In this document: in pieces, positions 27,618 through 36,861 of the stretch
Layout: each line of letters begins with the position of its first letter
How positions within the stretch are numbered: the stretch's first letter is position 1
From: Thauera sp. 28
GTDB taxonomy: Bacteria > Pseudomonadota > Gammaproteobacteria > Burkholderiales > Rhodocyclaceae
Direction of reading: 5' to 3'
DNA length: 64,000 nt
Assembly: GCF_000310145.2 (NCBI RefSeq)
Contig: NZ_AMXA01000004.1
Span: 124,001-188,000, forward strand
Made by a program: the position numbers and the translations under genes
The notes under the pieces: generated by a model
What the model saw: the letters and a program-made list of their open reading frames with translations, nothing else
Told to the model about the DNA's origin: nothing
The model's database searches: none

Positions 27618-27681
27618 GGTTACAGTGCGTGCTGGCTTCGATCTGTAACCACTATAAAACTATTTCTCTGGACCTGTAACC
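27618..27681. promoter_or_regulatory. Three-site MocR operator (one inverted, two direct)
   Basis: GGTTACAG (27618-27625) is inverted relative to two identical CTGTAACC copies (27643-27650 and 27674-27681). The direct copies are 31 bp apart, three helical turns. All three are perfect 8-mers. Two direct plus one inverted site is the layout described for the MocR protein PdxR. Confidence 0.75.
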
Positions 27682-27733
27682 TGAGTGCTGTCGTTCGTAT
27701 AGTGATCTCCCGAAGCCTCCCGAGGAGCACGCC

Positions 27734-28336
27734 ATGATCGACCTGCCGCTGATGACCTACGTCGCCACGATGTCCGTTACCCCGGGACCCAACAACATCA
27801 TGCTCGCCGCATCGGGGGTCAATTTCGGTTTCCGCCGCACGCTGCCGCACCTGCTTGGCGTCAGCGTCGGCAACAGTGTCCAGGTGCTGATCGTCGCCAG
27901 CGGCCTGGCCTGGGTGATGGCCTGGCTCGACGCCCTGCGCCTGCCGCTGGTGGTGGTGGGCTGCACCTATCTGCTGTGGCTGGCGCTGCGCCAGGCGCGC
28001 GCGGGCCAGCCGGGGCGTGGCGGGCGTGTCGCGCCGCTCGGCTTCGTGGCCGCGGCGCTGTTCCAGTGGGTGAACCCGAAGGCGTGGATGATGGTGCTCA
28101 ACATCGCCATCCTGTTCCTGCCGCGCGATGCCGACTGGAAAACGGCGGCAGGTCTGGCGCTGGTGTGCATGTCGGTGAACCTGCCCTGCATCACCGTGTG
28201 GGCGGTTGCCGGTGCGCGTCTGCGGGCCTGGCTGCAGCAGCCGGCTGCGCTGATGGTCTTCAACTACACGATGGCAGCGCTGCTCGCCGCGACCGCGCTG
28301 TGGATCGGCGCGGACGAGGCAAGGACGCTGCTCTAG
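27734..28336 (+). CDS. LysE/RhtB-family amino-acid exporter
   Basis: An inner-membrane exporter of 200 residues with six hydrophobic segments. The N-terminal MSVTPGPNNIMLAASGVNFG is the conserved LysE motif, and FQWVNPKAWMMVLNIAI near residue 115 is the second. GAGGAG lies 7 nt before ATG 27734. It is divergent from a MocR regulator with a shared operator, which suggests export of an amino acid or amine sensed through PLP. It is convergent with gamma-glutamyltransferase, 2 nt apart. Substrate not determinable. Confidence 0.9.
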   Translation: MIDLPLMTYVATMSVTPGPNNIMLAASGVNFGFRRTLPHLLGVSVGNSVQVLIVASGLAWVMAWLDALRLPLVVVGCTYLLWLALRQARAGQPGRGGRVAPLGFVAAALFQWVNPKAWMMVLNIAILFLPRDADWKTAAGLALVCMSVNLPCITVWAVAGARLRAWLQQPAALMVFNYTMAALLAATALWIGADEARTLL

Positions 28337-28338
28337 GC

Positions 28339-30078
28339 CTAGTGCTTCTGCACGATCGCGCTGCCACCGCCGTGGCGCAGTGGTTCGCTGACTGCGGTGA
28401 CCGTGCCATCGGCATTGAAGCGGATGCCGTTGGCGGCGCCGATCTGCTCGGTCTCGCGCCACTGGTGACCCATCGCCTCGAGCGCCCTGGCCTGTTCGCT
28501 GCCGGGGAACTGCAGCAGCGTCTCGACCAGGGTGGTGTCGCCATTGCGCTGGCTCATGCGCGGGGCGGCGAGCGCATCGGCCAGGCTCATGCCGAGGTCG
28601 ATGTGGTTGACGATGGTCTGCAGCGCGGTGGTGATGATGGTGGAGCCGCCCGGCGAGCCGATGGTGAAGGCGGGCGCGCCGTCCTTCAATACGATGGTCG
28701 GGCTCATGCTCGAGCGCGGGCGCTTGAAGGCCTCTGGGACATTGGGGTGGGGGGCGCTGAAGTCGAAGTCGGTGAGCTCGTTGTTGAGCAGGAAGCCGCG
28801 CCCCGGCACGACGATGCCGCTGCCGCCCCAGTCCTCGATGGTGAAGGTGTAGGCGACGATGTTGCCCTCGCGGTCCGACACCGCCAGGTGCGTGGTGTGC
28901 ATCGACTCCTGTGCCAGCGGCCGCGGCGTCGGGCGCAGCGGCACCGACAGGTCGTTCTGGAAGGCGTAGGGGTCGCCCTGTTCCACCTTGCCGGGCGCCG
29001 CCGTGGCGCTGATCAGACGGGCGCGCTCGCGCGCGTAGTCCTTCGACAACAAGCCTTCGAAGGGCACGTCGGTGAAGGCCTCGTCAGCCACGTAGGCATT
29101 GCGGTCGGCGAAGGCGAGTCGCGAGGCTTCCAGGTACAGGTGCTCGATCTCGGCGCGCGACTTGCCGCTGAGGTCGAAGTTTTCCATGATGTTCAGGGCC
29201 TGGGCGATAGCGATGCCGCCGCTCGAGGGCGTCGGCATGCCGAGGATCTCGTAGCCGCGGTAGCTCGAGCGCACCGGCTGGCGTAGCCGCGCCTCGTAGT
29301 CCTTGAGGTCGGCCATCGTCAGGCTGCCGGGGATGACCTCGACGCCCGGATTGGCGGGCGGGTGGTTCACCGCCGCCACCATGCTGGCGGCGATCGGCCC
29401 CTCGTAGAAGGCCTTCACGCCGCCGCGCGCGATGTCGCGGTAGGTCTGCGCCAGCTCGGGGTTGCGATGCAGGCTGCCTACCGGTAGCGCCTTGCCGTCC
29501 TGCAGGTAAAGCGCCGATGCGGTGGAGAAGCGCGCGAACTTGGCTTCGTTGGCGGTGTTGATGCGATGGAAATTGGGCCCGACCTCGAAGCCTTCCTCGG
29601 CGACGCGGATCGCCGGCGCCAGCACCTGCTCGAAGCCCATCGTGCCGTAGCGCGTCAGCGCCTCATGCCAGCCACGCACCGTTCCGGGCACGCCCACCGA
29701 CAGGCCGTTGGGCACGGCGGCCTTCCAGTCCATTGCGCTGCCGTCGGCATTCAGGAACACCCCGGGGTGAAAGCTGGCGGGGGCGACCTCGCGGTGGTCG
29801 ATGGCGATTACCCGGCGGTCCTTGGCCGAGTAGATGAGCATGAAGCCGCCGCCACCGATGCCGCAGCTGAAGGGGTCGGTGACGCCGAGCGTTGCCGCAG
29901 CGGCCACGGCTGCGTCGATCGCATTGCCGCCGGCGTTGAGGATCTCCATCGCCGCCAGGCTGGCGTGGTGGGAGATGGTGGCGACAGCGCCGCCGTGGCC
30001 GGTGTCGACCGGCTGCCTGGCCAGGGCACCGAAGGCGGCCATCATGACCGCGGTGGCGAGAAGGGTGCGTGCTCTCAT
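28339..30078 (-). CDS. ggt: Gamma-glutamyltransferase (periplasmic)
   Basis: A 579-residue Ntn-hydrolase precursor with a signal peptide (RARTLLATAVMMAAFGAL). It transfers or hydrolyses gamma-glutamyl groups of glutathione and related compounds in the periplasm. NAGGNAIDAAVAAAATLGVT and PFSCGIGGGGFMLIYS near residues 50-80 are standard. The autoprocessing threonine lies at about residue 395 in MHTTHLAVSD, matching E. coli Thr391, and GSGIVVPGRGFLLNNELTDF follows. ATG 30078 has GGAG 7 nt upstream, preferred over an in-frame ATG at 30105. Released glutamate could feed GltS nearby, though the genes are not in one operon. Confidence 0.94.
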   Translation of the reverse strand: MRARTLLATAVMMAAFGALARQPVDTGHGGAVATISHHASLAAMEILNAGGNAIDAAVAAAATLGVTDPFSCGIGGGGFMLIYSAKDRRVIAIDHREVAPASFHPGVFLNADGSAMDWKAAVPNGLSVGVPGTVRGWHEALTRYGTMGFEQVLAPAIRVAEEGFEVGPNFHRINTANEAKFARFSTASALYLQDGKALPVGSLHRNPELAQTYRDIARGGVKAFYEGPIAASMVAAVNHPPANPGVEVIPGSLTMADLKDYEARLRQPVRSSYRGYEILGMPTPSSGGIAIAQALNIMENFDLSGKSRAEIEHLYLEASRLAFADRNAYVADEAFTDVPFEGLLSKDYARERARLISATAAPGKVEQGDPYAFQNDLSVPLRPTPRPLAQESMHTTHLAVSDREGNIVAYTFTIEDWGGSGIVVPGRGFLLNNELTDFDFSAPHPNVPEAFKRPRSSMSPTIVLKDGAPAFTIGSPGGSTIITTALQTIVNHIDLGMSLADALAAPRMSQRNGDTTLVETLLQFPGSEQARALEAMGHQWRETEQIGAANGIRFNADGTVTAVSEPLRHGGGSAIVQKH

Positions 30079-30168
30079 GGTGCGCTCCGTCGTGCTGGGA
30101 TTCATGACGTTAGCACTATGTGCCCGGTTTGCCCAAGGCGGGAATACCCTGGCCGCACATCGGCCCCT

Positions 30169-30510
30169 GAAAGGCTCGCGACTCGCGTCCCCCCTGTAGG
30201 AGCGGCGCCAGCCGCGAGGGGTTGAAGGCGGACGAGGGTGGGTGGACGGCCGATGAAGGGCTCGCGACTAGCGTCGCTCCTACAGCCAACCCAGCGCGCG
30301 TCTCCTCCCTGTAGGAGCGGCGCCAGCCGCGAGGGTTTGAAGGCGGACGAGGGTGGGTGGACGGCCGATGAAAGGCTCGCGACTTGCGTCGCTCCTACAG
30401 CCAACCCAGCGCGCGTCTCCCCTGTAGGAGCGGCGCCAGCCGCGAGGGGTTGAAGGCGATGAGGGGCAGGGCCTCCCCCCGAAAGGCTCGCGACTTGCGT
30501 CGCTCCTACA
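30169..30510. repeat. Tandem block of REP-like palindromes, three units of about 115 bp
   Basis: CTGTAGGAGCGGCGCCAGCC starts at 30194, 30309 and 30422 (steps of 115 and 113 bp). Each is followed about 60 bp later by an inverted partner ending GCGTCGCTCCTACAG (30255-30285, 30371-30400, 30482-30510). A truncated partner without the CTCCTACAG end lies at 30169-30190. The spacer between arms (TTGAAGGCGGACGAGGG and following) is also repeated. GTAGGAGC palindromes are typical of REP elements mobilised by RAYT transposases. The block lies between ggt and ackA and has no coding signal. Confidence 0.9.
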
Positions 30511-30525
30511 GGGGGGGCTGTGGGG

Positions 30526-31710
30526 TTACAGGCCCAGCGCCTGCGCGGTGTAGCGCGCGATCATGCGCTCTTCGTTGGTCGGCACCACGGCGACGGCGAC
30601 GCGGCTGGTGGCGGTGTCGATGCGACGGGCATGGTCGGTGTTGGCGGCGGAATCGATCTCCACGCCCATCCAGGCGGCCATGGCGCACACCTTCTCGCGC
30701 ACTGCGGCGGCGTGTTCGCCGATGCCGCCGGTGAACACCAGCGCATCCAGCCCGCCTGCGGCCGCAGCCAGCGAGCCGAGTTCGCGCGCGATGCGGTAGC
30801 AGAACAGATCCACCGCTTCCTGGGCCTCGGGGGCTTCGGAGGCGAGCAGGGTGCGCATGTCCTGGCTGATGCCCGATACGCCGAGCAGGCCTGATTCCTT
30901 GTAGAGCAAGCGGGTCAGCGCGCGCGCGTCCATGCCCTTTTCCTCCATGAGGTAGAGGAGCACGCCGGGGTCGATGCTGCCGCTGCGGGTGCCCATCATC
31001 AGGCCCTCGACCGCGGTGAAGCCCATCGTCGAGGCCACGCTCTTGCCGTCGCGCAGGGCGCACATCGAGGCGCCGTTACCCAGGTGGGCGATCACCACCG
31101 CGCCTTGGGCGCGCTCGCCGATCACTTCGGGCAGCTGGCGTGCCACGTAGTCATAGGACAGGCCGTGGAAGCCGTAGCGCTTGATGCCGCCCTTGGTCAG
31201 GCGGCGCGGCAAGGCGAAGGCTTGCGCGAGCGCGGGCTGGGTGCGATGGAAGGCGGTGTCGAAGCAGCCGACCTGGGGGATCGACGGCAGCAGCGCCGCG
31301 ACCGCGTGAACCGCGCGCAGGTTGTGCGGCTGGTGCAGCGGGGCGAGGGGGACGAAGTCTTCCAGCTCTTCGAGCAGGCGCGCGTCGAGGACGACCGGCG
31401 CGCTGTAGCGCTCGCCGCCATGCACGATGCGATGACCGGCAGCGACGATGTCGAGCGCCGGATTGTGGCGGTTGAGCAAGCCGAAGACGTGCTCGAGCGC
31501 GTCGCGGTGCTGTTCGCCCTGGCTGCCGCCAGTGGCGACCGGTTCCTGGATGCGCTCGCCGGCGGCCGTCTTGAGCGTGATTTCGGGCGTGGCGCCGATG
31601 CCTTCGACCTGCCCCGACACCGCAGGTGCGAGTGCGACCTCGCCGTTGACCGGATAGAGCGCGAACTTGAGGCTCGACGAGCCTGCATTGAGAACGAGGA
31701 CGGCTTTCAT
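30526..31710 (-). CDS. ackA: Acetate kinase
   Basis: Converts acetyl phosphate and ADP to acetate and ATP in the cytoplasm. The 394-residue ASKHA-fold protein has the N-terminal LVLNAGSSSLKFALYPV, HRIVHGGERY near residue 90, the CFDTAFHRTQP motif near 145, HLGNGASMCALRDGKSVAST (about 205) and VFTGGIGEHAAAVRE (about 325). The start overlaps the pta stop (ATGA), so the two form one operon with the phosphotransacetylase first. In this window the obvious source of acetyl phosphate is Xsc. Confidence 0.96.
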   Translation of the reverse strand: MKAVLVLNAGSSSLKFALYPVNGEVALAPAVSGQVEGIGATPEITLKTAAGERIQEPVATGGSQGEQHRDALEHVFGLLNRHNPALDIVAAGHRIVHGGERYSAPVVLDARLLEELEDFVPLAPLHQPHNLRAVHAVAALLPSIPQVGCFDTAFHRTQPALAQAFALPRRLTKGGIKRYGFHGLSYDYVARQLPEVIGERAQGAVVIAHLGNGASMCALRDGKSVASTMGFTAVEGLMMGTRSGSIDPGVLLYLMEEKGMDARALTRLLYKESGLLGVSGISQDMRTLLASEAPEAQEAVDLFCYRIARELGSLAAAAGGLDALVFTGGIGEHAAAVREKVCAMAAWMGVEIDSAANTDHARRIDTATSRVAVAVVPTNEERMIARYTAQALGL

Positions 31711-33110
31711 CGTGCCAGCGCCTCACGCTTCCTGTGTGCCATCAGCTGCACGACCGCGCACGACGCGGTACGCGTCTCGGCGGTGTCGGCGCGGCTGGTC
31801 AGCACGATGGGCACGCGTGCGCCGAGCACTACGCCGGCCATCAGCGCATTGGCCAGGTACTCGAGCTGCTTGGCCACCATGTTGCCGGATTCGAGGTCGG
31901 GCACCACCAGGATGTCGGCGTTGCCGGCGACGAGCGACTTGATGCCCTTGGTCTTGGCGGCGACCAGCGAAACGGCGTTGTCGAAGGCCAGCGGGCCGTC
32001 GAGCAGGCCGCCCTTGATCTGGCCGCGGTCGGCCATCTTGCACAGCGCGGCGGCCTCGATCGTGGAGCGGATCTTGGGGGTGACGGTCTCGACCGCCGAC
32101 AGGATCGCCACCTTGGGTTCGGGCAGGCCGAGGATGTGTGCAAGCTCGATCGCGTTCTGGATGATGTCGACCTTATCCTCGAGCGTGGGCTCGATCATGA
32201 TTGCGGCGTCGGTGATCATCAGCGGATGCGGGTAGGTCGGCACGTCGGCGAGGAAGACGTGGCTGATGCGGCGGCCGGTGCGCAGGTGCTTGATGACCTG
32301 GCTCATCATCTCGTCGGTGTGCAGCGAACCCTTCATCAGGGCTTCGGCGCCCCCGTCGCGGCACAGGGCCACGGCCGTCTCGGCGGAGGCGTGGCTGTGC
32401 GCGGTATCGACGATGCGAAGGCCCTTGAGGTCGATGCCGTGTTCTTCGGCCACGCTGCGGATGCGCGACTCGGGCCCGACCAGAATCGGGTCGACCAGGC
32501 CAGCCTGGGCTGCCTGCACCGGGCCGAGCAGGGACTCGCGGTCGCAGGGGTGGGCGACGGCGATCGGGATCGGCGCCAGCCCGGACGACACCGACAGCAG
32601 GTGGCGGTAGCGCAGCTCGCGGTCGGACACCGTGACCTCGGGCAGCACCACGCGCGGGCGGCGGATCTTCTCGGTCGGCGCCATCACCTCGGCCACGCCG
32701 TCGATCACCTTCAAGCCGTCCTGGTTCACCGCCAGGCAGTCGAAGACGATGTGGTGGTTGTGCTCGAACTTTTCCTTGCAGGTGACGCTGATCGTAAGCG
32801 TGTCGCCAATGGTGATCGGGCGCCAGAAGTTGAGCCCCTGCGACACATAGACGGTGCCCGGGCCAGGGAACTCGGTGCCGAGGATGGTGGAGATCAGCGT
32901 ACTGCCCCACATGCTGTGGCCGACGACTTCGCGGAACTGGCTGGAGCGGGCGTATTCGAGGTCGACGTGGGTCGGGTTGACGTCGCCCGACATGGCCGCG
33001 AACAGGTGGATGTCCTCGGGGCGGAGCGTGCGCACCAGGGTGGCGACGTCGCCGACCTGGATCTCGTCGAAGGTGCGGTTCTGGATGAACTCGGGGGCGG
33101 GAGCTTGCAT
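31707..33110 (-). CDS. pta: MaoC-like hydratase / phosphate acetyltransferase fusion
   Basis: A 467-residue two-domain protein. Residues about 10-140 form a MaoC/hot-dog hydratase domain (EIQVGDVATLVRTLRPEDIH and FAAMSGDVNPTHVD with the catalytic Asp/His). Residues about 155-460 form a phosphate acetyl/butyryltransferase domain (LIGPE-like ILVGPESRIRSVAEEHGI, and PDLESGNMVAKQLEYL near the end). It interconverts acetyl phosphate and acetyl-CoA; the hydratase domain may bind or process an enoyl- or hydroxyacyl-CoA. This fusion is known in proteobacteria with Xsc or polyhydroxybutyrate metabolism. I chose ATG 33110 since it precedes the conserved region; a longer frame reaches 33287. Coupled to ackA. 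Confidence 0.9.
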   Translation of the reverse strand: MQAPAPEFIQNRTFDEIQVGDVATLVRTLRPEDIHLFAAMSGDVNPTHVDLEYARSSQFREVVGHSMWGSTLISTILGTEFPGPGTVYVSQGLNFWRPITIGDTLTISVTCKEKFEHNHHIVFDCLAVNQDGLKVIDGVAEVMAPTEKIRRPRVVLPEVTVSDRELRYRHLLSVSSGLAPIPIAVAHPCDRESLLGPVQAAQAGLVDPILVGPESRIRSVAEEHGIDLKGLRIVDTAHSHASAETAVALCRDGGAEALMKGSLHTDEMMSQVIKHLRTGRRISHVFLADVPTYPHPLMITDAAIMIEPTLEDKVDIIQNAIELAHILGLPEPKVAILSAVETVTPKIRSTIEAAALCKMADRGQIKGGLLDGPLAFDNAVSLVAAKTKGIKSLVAGNADILVVPDLESGNMVAKQLEYLANALMAGVVLGARVPIVLTSRADTAETRTASCAVVQLMAHRKREALAR

Positions 33111-33191
33111 GTCGGTTCTCGGTATCGTGTGCGTTACAACGCGCAATTCTAGGGGCTGTGTGCGGCGGGAATAAGACAAAAAACGATCAAA

Positions 33192-33207
33192 TTGTGCAAT
33201 GCGGCAA
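33192..33207. promoter_or_regulatory. Imperfect TGCA-rich dyad in the pta/glmU divergent region
   Basis: The 217-bp region between pta and glmU is AT-rich from 33170 to 33260. TTGTGCAATGCGGCAA (33192-33207) resembles TGCA-type sites of the polyhydroxybutyrate regulator PhaR. This is a visual resemblance only. Confidence 0.25.
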
Positions 33208-33327
33208 TCAAAACGTGGTTTTGTTCCCAAAGTGGTATTTTTTGCTGATGCTCCATGCATTTGCTCACAGGTTGCGTTGCCGCGCACATGCTAAACTCCG
33301 CGCCAATTTGCCACCGTGGAATCTTCT

Positions 33328-34686
33328 ATGGAAGTCGTCGTTCTCGCTGCCGGCCAAGGCAAGCGCATGCGCTCGGTCCTGCCCAAAGTCCTGCAACCCA
33401 TTGCCGGCAAGCCGATGCTGGCGCATGTGCTCGATGCAGCACGCACACTCGATGCCCAACGCATCTGCGTGGTCTATGGGCATGGCGGAGAAGTGGTGCG
33501 CGAGCGCCTCGATGCCCCCGACCTCGCCTGGGCGCGGCAGGCCCCGCAGCTGGGCACCGGTCATGCGGTGCAGCAAGCGCTGCCGCACCTGACCGACGGC
33601 GACATGGCGCTGGTGCTGTACGGCGACGTCCCCCTCATCGGCTTACCCACGCTGCGCCGCCTGGTCGAGGCCGCAGGCGATGCCCGTCTCGCCCTGCTCA
33701 CGGTCGAGATGGACGACCCCACCGGCTACGGCCGCATCCTGCGCGACACCGACGGCCGCGTCACCCGCATCGTCGAGGAGAAGGACGCCAGCGCCGAGCA
33801 GCGCCGTGTGCGCGAGGTCAATACCGGCATCCTGATCGCCCCCGTCGCCCGCCTGCGCGACTGGCTCGGCCGCATCGGCAACGACAACGCCCAGGGCGAG
33901 TACTACCTCACCGACATCATCGGCCTGGCCGTGGCCGACGGCGTGGATGTCGCCACGGTGCAGCCCGACGCCTTCGCCGAGACGCTCGGCGTCAATAACA
34001 AGGTGCAGCTCGCCGAGCTCGAGCGCATCCACCAGGGCAACATTGCCCGCCGCCTGATGGAAGAAGGCGCCACCCTGATCGACCCCGCACGCATCGACGT
34101 GCGCGGCACGCTTACGGTCGGGCGGGACGTCGAGATCGACGTCAATTGCGTCTTCGAAGGTACGGTCGAACTCGGCGACGGCGTGCGCATCGGCCCCAAC
34201 TGCGTGGTGCGCAACGCCCGCATCGGCGCCGGCACCCGGCTCGAGCCCTTCAGCCACGTCGACAGCACCACCATGGGCCAGGCCTGCGTGATCGGGCCCT
34301 ACGCCCGTACCCGCCCGGGCACCGTGCTCGGCAGTGACGTGCATCTGGGCAACTTCGTCGAGGTCAAGAACAGCGTCATCGCCGACCACTCCAAGGCCAA
34401 CCACCTGGCGTACGTCGGTGACGCCGACGTCGGCAGCAAGGTCAACATCGGCGCCGGCACCATCACCTGCAACTACGATGGCGCCAACAAGCACCGCACC
34501 ATCATCGAGGACGAGGTCTTCATCGGCTCCGACACCCAGCTCGTCGCGCCGGTACGCGTGGGTCGCGGCGCCACCCTGGGCGCCGGCACCACGCTGACCA
34601 AGGATGCACCTGCAGGGCAACTCACCGTGACCCGCGTCAAGCAGATCAGCCTGGAGTGGAAGCGCCCGGTCAAGCAACCGCGCTGA
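33328..34686 (+). CDS. glmU: Bifunctional GlmU (GlcN-1-P acetyltransferase / GlcNAc-1-P uridyltransferase)
   Basis: Makes UDP-N-acetylglucosamine for peptidoglycan and lipopolysaccharide. The 452-residue protein has the N-terminal uridyltransferase domain ([20 protein letters not shown] at 4-23, YGDVPLI near 100, TGYGRI near 137). The C-terminal left-handed beta-helix of hexapeptide repeats (about 250-435) holds the acetyltransferase site ([30 protein letters not shown]). ATG 33328 gives the standard [14 protein letters not shown] start; an in-frame GTG at 33316 is less likely. glmS follows 48 nt later, a common pairing. Confidence 0.97.
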   Translation: MEVVVLAAGQGKRMRSVLPKVLQPIAGKPMLAHVLDAARTLDAQRICVVYGHGGEVVRERLDAPDLAWARQAPQLGTGHAVQQALPHLTDGDMALVLYGDVPLIGLPTLRRLVEAAGDARLALLTVEMDDPTGYGRILRDTDGRVTRIVEEKDASAEQRRVREVNTGILIAPVARLRDWLGRIGNDNAQGEYYLTDIIGLAVADGVDVATVQPDAFAETLGVNNKVQLAELERIHQGNIARRLMEEGATLIDPARIDVRGTLTVGRDVEIDVNCVFEGTVELGDGVRIGPNCVVRNARIGAGTRLEPFSHVDSTTMGQACVIGPYARTRPGTVLGSDVHLGNFVEVKNSVIADHSKANHLAYVGDADVGSKVNIGAGTITCNYDGANKHRTIIEDEVFIGSDTQLVAPVRVGRGATLGAGTTLTKDAPAGQLTVTRVKQISLEWKRPVKQPR

Positions 34687-34734
34687 ATCCGCCCCAAAAA
34701 ACCAAAACGAACACCTCTTCAAGGAAGCCCTTCC

Positions 34735-36561
34735 ATGTGTGGCATCGTCACTGCGATCGCGTCGAACAACGTCGTCCCTGTCCTGCTCGAAGGCCTGCGC
34801 AAGCTCGAATACCGCGGCTATGACTCCGCCGGCCTGGCCGTGCTCGCGGGCGAACTCACCCGCCTGCGTGCCTGCGGCCGCGTCGCCGAGCTCGCTGCGC
34901 TGGCCGATGCGCGCCAGCTCTCCGCCAACATCGGTATCGCCCACACGCGTTGGGCCACCCACGGCGTGCCCTCCGAGCGCAACGCCCACCCGCACATCTC
35001 GGGCGGCCTGGCGGTGGTGCACAACGGCATCATCGAGAACTTCGAGGCCATCAAGTCCGACCTGCAGGGCAAGGGCTACGTCTTCGAATCCGAGACCGAC
35101 ACCGAGGCCATCGCCCACCTCATCCACAGCAAGCTGCAGACTACGCCCGACCTCTTCGACGCCGTGCGTGCGGCCACCAACGAGCTTGTCGGCGCCTACG
35201 CCATCGGCGTGCTGGCCGAGGCCGAGACCGGGCGTGCCATCGTCGCCCGCCGCGGTTCACCGCTGCTGCTGGGCGTGGGCGAAGACGGCATGTACGCTGC
35301 CTCCGACACCGCTGCACTGCTCCAGGTCACACGCAAGGTGGTGTACCTGGAAGACGGCGATCTCGCAGAGCTGCGCCGTGACAGCTACCGCATCGTGCTC
35401 GCCGACGGCACCCCGGTCGAGCGCGCGGTGCATCTGTCGAGCTTGTCGGCCGACGCCGTCGAGCTCGGCCAGTACCGCCACTACATGCAGAAGGAAATCT
35501 TCGAGCAGCCCCAGGCCCTGGCCAACACGCTCGAGCTGATCGGCGGCGGCGCCGGCATCACGCCGCAGCACTTCGGCGCGCGTGCGGCCGAGGTCTTCGA
35601 CGGCGTGCGTCGCGTGCTCATCCTGGCCTGCGGTACCAGCTACCACGCGGGTCTGGTCGCACGCTACTGGATCGAGGCCATCGCCAAGCTGCCGGTCACC
35701 GTCGAGATCGCCAGCGAATACCGCTACCGCGAATCCGTGCCCGACGCCGACACCCTGGTCGTGGTCATCTCGCAGTCGGGCGAGACTGCCGACACCCTGG
35801 CCGCGCTCAAGCACGCCAAGGCGCTCGGCATGCAGCGCACGCTGGCGATCTGCAACGTGCCCGAATCGGCCATCGTGCGCGAGACCGCGCTGCGCTTCAT
35901 CACCCGCGCCGGCCCCGAGATCGGTGTTGCCTCCACCAAGGCCTTCACCACCCAGCTCGCCGCCTTTGCGCTGCTTACCCTGGCGCTGGCCAAGCTCAAT
36001 GGTCGCCTCAGCGCCGAAGACGAAGAGCGCCGCCTGGCCGCCCTGCGCCACCTGCCCGTCGCCGTGCAGAAGGTGCTGGAGCTCGAGCCCGAAATCGAAA
36101 AGTGGGCCCGGCGCTTCGCCGGCAAGGAGCACGCGCTCTTCCTCGGCCGCGGCAGCCACTGGCCGATCGCCATGGAGGGTGCGCTCAAGCTCAAGGAGAT
36201 CTCCTACATCCACGCCGAAGCCTACGCTGCCGGCGAACTCAAGCACGGCCCGCTCGCGCTGGTGGACAAGGACATGCCGGTGATCGCCGTGTCGCCCGCG
36301 GACGAACTGCTCGAGAAGCTCAAGTCCAACCTGCAGGAAGTCCGCGCCCGCGGCGGCGAGCTCTACGTGTTTGCCGACGCCGGCAGCGAGATCCCGGAAT
36401 CCGAAGGCGTGCACATCCTGCACATGCCCGAGCACTACGGCATGCTGTCGCCCGTGCTGCACGTGATCCCGCTGCAGCTGCTGTCCTACCACGCCGCATT
36501 GGTCAAGGGTACGGATGTGGACAAGCCCCGGAACCTGGCGAAGTCGGTGACGGTGGAGTAA
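34735..36561 (+). CDS. glmS: Glutamine-fructose-6-phosphate aminotransferase
   Basis: Forms glucosamine-6-phosphate from fructose-6-phosphate and glutamine, the first step of the pathway that GlmU completes. The 608-residue enzyme starts [10 protein letters not shown], so Cys2 becomes the N-terminal nucleophile after Met removal. [13 protein letters not shown] and [13 protein letters not shown] belong to the glutaminase domain (1-240). [19 protein letters not shown] (about 298) and [20 protein letters not shown] (about 340) belong to the two SIS domains, and [12 protein letters not shown] is the conserved C-terminus. AAGGAAG precedes ATG. No glmS ribozyme-like leader fits in the 48-nt gap. 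An intrinsic terminator follows. Confidence 0.98.
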   Translation: MCGIVTAIASNNVVPVLLEGLRKLEYRGYDSAGLAVLAGELTRLRACGRVAELAALADARQLSANIGIAHTRWATHGVPSERNAHPHISGGLAVVHNGIIENFEAIKSDLQGKGYVFESETDTEAIAHLIHSKLQTTPDLFDAVRAATNELVGAYAIGVLAEAETGRAIVARRGSPLLLGVGEDGMYAASDTAALLQVTRKVVYLEDGDLAELRRDSYRIVLADGTPVERAVHLSSLSADAVELGQYRHYMQKEIFEQPQALANTLELIGGGAGITPQHFGARAAEVFDGVRRVLILACGTSYHAGLVARYWIEAIAKLPVTVEIASEYRYRESVPDADTLVVVISQSGETADTLAALKHAKALGMQRTLAICNVPESAIVRETALRFITRAGPEIGVASTKAFTTQLAAFALLTLALAKLNGRLSAEDEERRLAALRHLPVAVQKVLELEPEIEKWARRFAGKEHALFLGRGSHWPIAMEGALKLKEISYIHAEAYAAGELKHGPLALVDKDMPVIAVSPADELLEKLKSNLQEVRARGGELYVFADAGSEIPESEGVHILHMPEHYGMLSPVLHVIPLQLLSYHAALVKGTDVDKPRNLAKSVTVE

Positions 36562-36609
36562 GTCGGCGGCGGGGGCGTGTGCTTTTGTTCCGCGCAAATA
36601 GAGTCGAAG

Positions 36610-36636
36610 ACGCCTGGATGATGTCCGGGCGTTTTT
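36610..36636 (+). terminator. Rho-independent terminator of glmS
   Basis: ACGCCTGGA (36610-36618) pairs with TCCGGGCGT (36624-36632), nine pairs with one G-T, a 5-nt loop, and then a run of five T. It lies 48 nt after the glmS stop. The 200 nt from here to 36826 show no gene or motif I can support. Confidence 0.88.
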
Positions 36637-36826
36637 GCTTGCGCGGGTGACTAGCCTCCTGATCACCAACGGCAGCTACTGAGCACTAAGCCCGACCTCA
36701 CACATTCGGCCATCACGAGACGTAGCGACTGGGAAATTTCCGCCAACGCGAACGACGGATAGCCGATCAGGGACTTGCCGTCTGCTTGTTATCGGCCTCG
36801 GTCAAAAACTGTGTCTGCGCCGCTGC

Positions 36827-36861
36827 TTGCGAACTATACGTCAATGACGTATAGTTCGCAT
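36827..36861 (+). promoter_or_regulatory. Leaderless promoter covered by a 33-bp palindrome (toxin-antitoxin operator)
   Basis: TGCGAACTATACGTCA (36828-36843) and TGACGTATAGTTCGCA (36845-36860) are perfect inverted arms around one A. TTGCGA (36827-36832), a 17-bp spacer and TATAGT (36850-36855) form a sigma-70 promoter whose start would fall at about 36862, the A of the toxin ATG. No ribosome site precedes that ATG. The dyad would let the antitoxin or complex shut off its own promoter. Confidence 0.8.

Noticed and set aside
30102..30453. Short frames inside the repeat block between ggt and ackA
   Set aside because: They are translations of the REP-like palindromes themselves, repeated with the DNA unit.
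30169..30510. CRISPR array
   Set aside because: The units are about 115 bp with palindromic arms and a conserved spacer; CRISPRs have short repeats and unique spacers, and there are no cas genes.
31170..31730. Additional coding frames overlapping ackA
   Set aside because: Shadow frames of the acetate kinase gene with Arg/Ala/Ser-rich low-complexity translation.
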